A stretch of 60,316 nt of DNA from a virus. Of the stretch, positions 60,195 to 60,316 are shown piece after piece. The DNA is taken from the IMG/VR virus record IMGVR_UViG_3300022074_007082, positions 1 through 60,316 of that record. The stretch is one strand, 5' to 3'. The notes under the pieces were generated by a model. The model made no database searches. It saw only the letters and a list, made by a program, of their open reading frames with translations, and had not been told where the DNA came from. Made by a program: the position numbers and the translations under genes. Positions within the stretch are counted from its first letter, which is position 1, and the number at the start of each line of letters is the position of its first letter.

Positions 60195-60316
60195 ATGATT
60201 TTAGGACTAGACATTTCAACAAGCATCGTTGGTTTCACTATTGTAGATCAAGGCGAAATAGTAAAGACATTCGCAGTAGATCTAAGAAACAAAAACAAAT
60301 TCCCAGACATTTATTC
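60195..60316 (+). CDS. RuvC/RNase H-fold Holliday junction resolvase-like protein (partial, 3' end outside window)
   Basis: The first 40 residues are visible: MILGLDISTSIVGFTIVD then QGEIVKTFAVDLRNKNKFP. The GLDxSTxxxGxxxxD pattern, with the acidic Asp6 after a short beta strand, is the first catalytic block of RuvC-like nucleases, which resolve Holliday junctions in phage DNA. The frame remains open at the window end. No Shine-Dalgarno is seen before the ATG, which coincides with the predicted start of transcription from the TTGACA promoter. Assignment to a specific resolvase family needs the missing part; another RNase H-fold protein is possible. Confidence 0.65.
   Translation, partial: MILGLDISTSIVGFTIVDQGEIVKTFAVDLRNKNKFPDIY

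Noticed and set aside
1-60316. CRISPR arrays, tRNA genes, rRNA, integrase or IS elements
   Set aside because: Nothing with repeat-spacer structure, cloverleaf features or transposase/integrase motifs was seen. Gaps between genes are too short to hold most of them.

Overview
The window is AT-rich double-stranded DNA in which every supported gene lies on the + strand. Genes are packed end to end, with ATGA, TAATG or 8-23 nt overlaps and no gap longer than about 90 bases. A gp55-type late sigma factor, a gp25 baseplate wedge, a gp6/baseplate-J protein, a tail-associated M15 peptidase and several 1000-3200 residue virion proteins identify it as part of a large T4-like myovirus genome. Several small proteins and structural modules resemble those of marine T4-like phages such as cyanophages. 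The host cannot be named from this sequence, and no photosynthesis, tRNA or integrase genes are seen.

Region 1 (about 1-20,820) is a 27-gene nucleotide-sugar and surface-glycan cassette that continues upstream of the window. It encodes UDP-GlcNAc 2-epimerase, a UDP-sugar dehydrogenase, GDP-mannose 4,6-dehydratase, GDP-mannose 3,5-epimerase, a ColD-like PLP sugar 3-dehydratase and a two-gene mini thiamine-diphosphate E1 enzyme. It also has two unusual extended SDR proteins, an RmlB-like dehydratase, an RmlC-like epimerase and a split HldE (heptose kinase plus nucleotidyltransferase). Decorating enzymes include two paralogous small HAD phosphatases, a CapK-like adenylate-forming enzyme, a HisC-like aminotransferase, GNAT, FkbM and DUF268 (putative) methyltransferase-type proteins, a PhyH-type dioxygenase and three putative glycosyltransferases (GT11, GT-D-like, CgeB-like). 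The likely role is remodelling of host O-antigen or capsule; glycosylation of the virion or DNA is an alternative. The most interesting sub-cluster (12,082-17,088) looks like a route to a deoxy, possibly C-branched, sugar.

Region 2 (20,828-22,255) has three small genes (one a zinc ribbon, one membrane-anchored) and the late sigma factor.

Region 3 (22,289-60,170) is a tail/baseplate block: M15 peptidase fusion, spike-like protein, 3007-residue giant protein, gp25, gp6, a DNRLRE-like protein, a 3238-residue LamG-containing giant protein, then further large structural proteins and two paralogous ones. A motif CTATTTATA or CTATTTATT stands in front of four transcription blocks (22,289; 34,470; 48,419; 56,886). 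It is the likely promoter of the gp55-like sigma factor. At two of these sites the predicted transcript would begin about 1 nt before the ATG.

Region 4 (60,195 to the end) is the start of a RuvC/RNase H-fold nuclease gene, preceded by an exact TTGACA-N17-TATAGT promoter. This suggests a switch from late to early/middle genes at the right edge.
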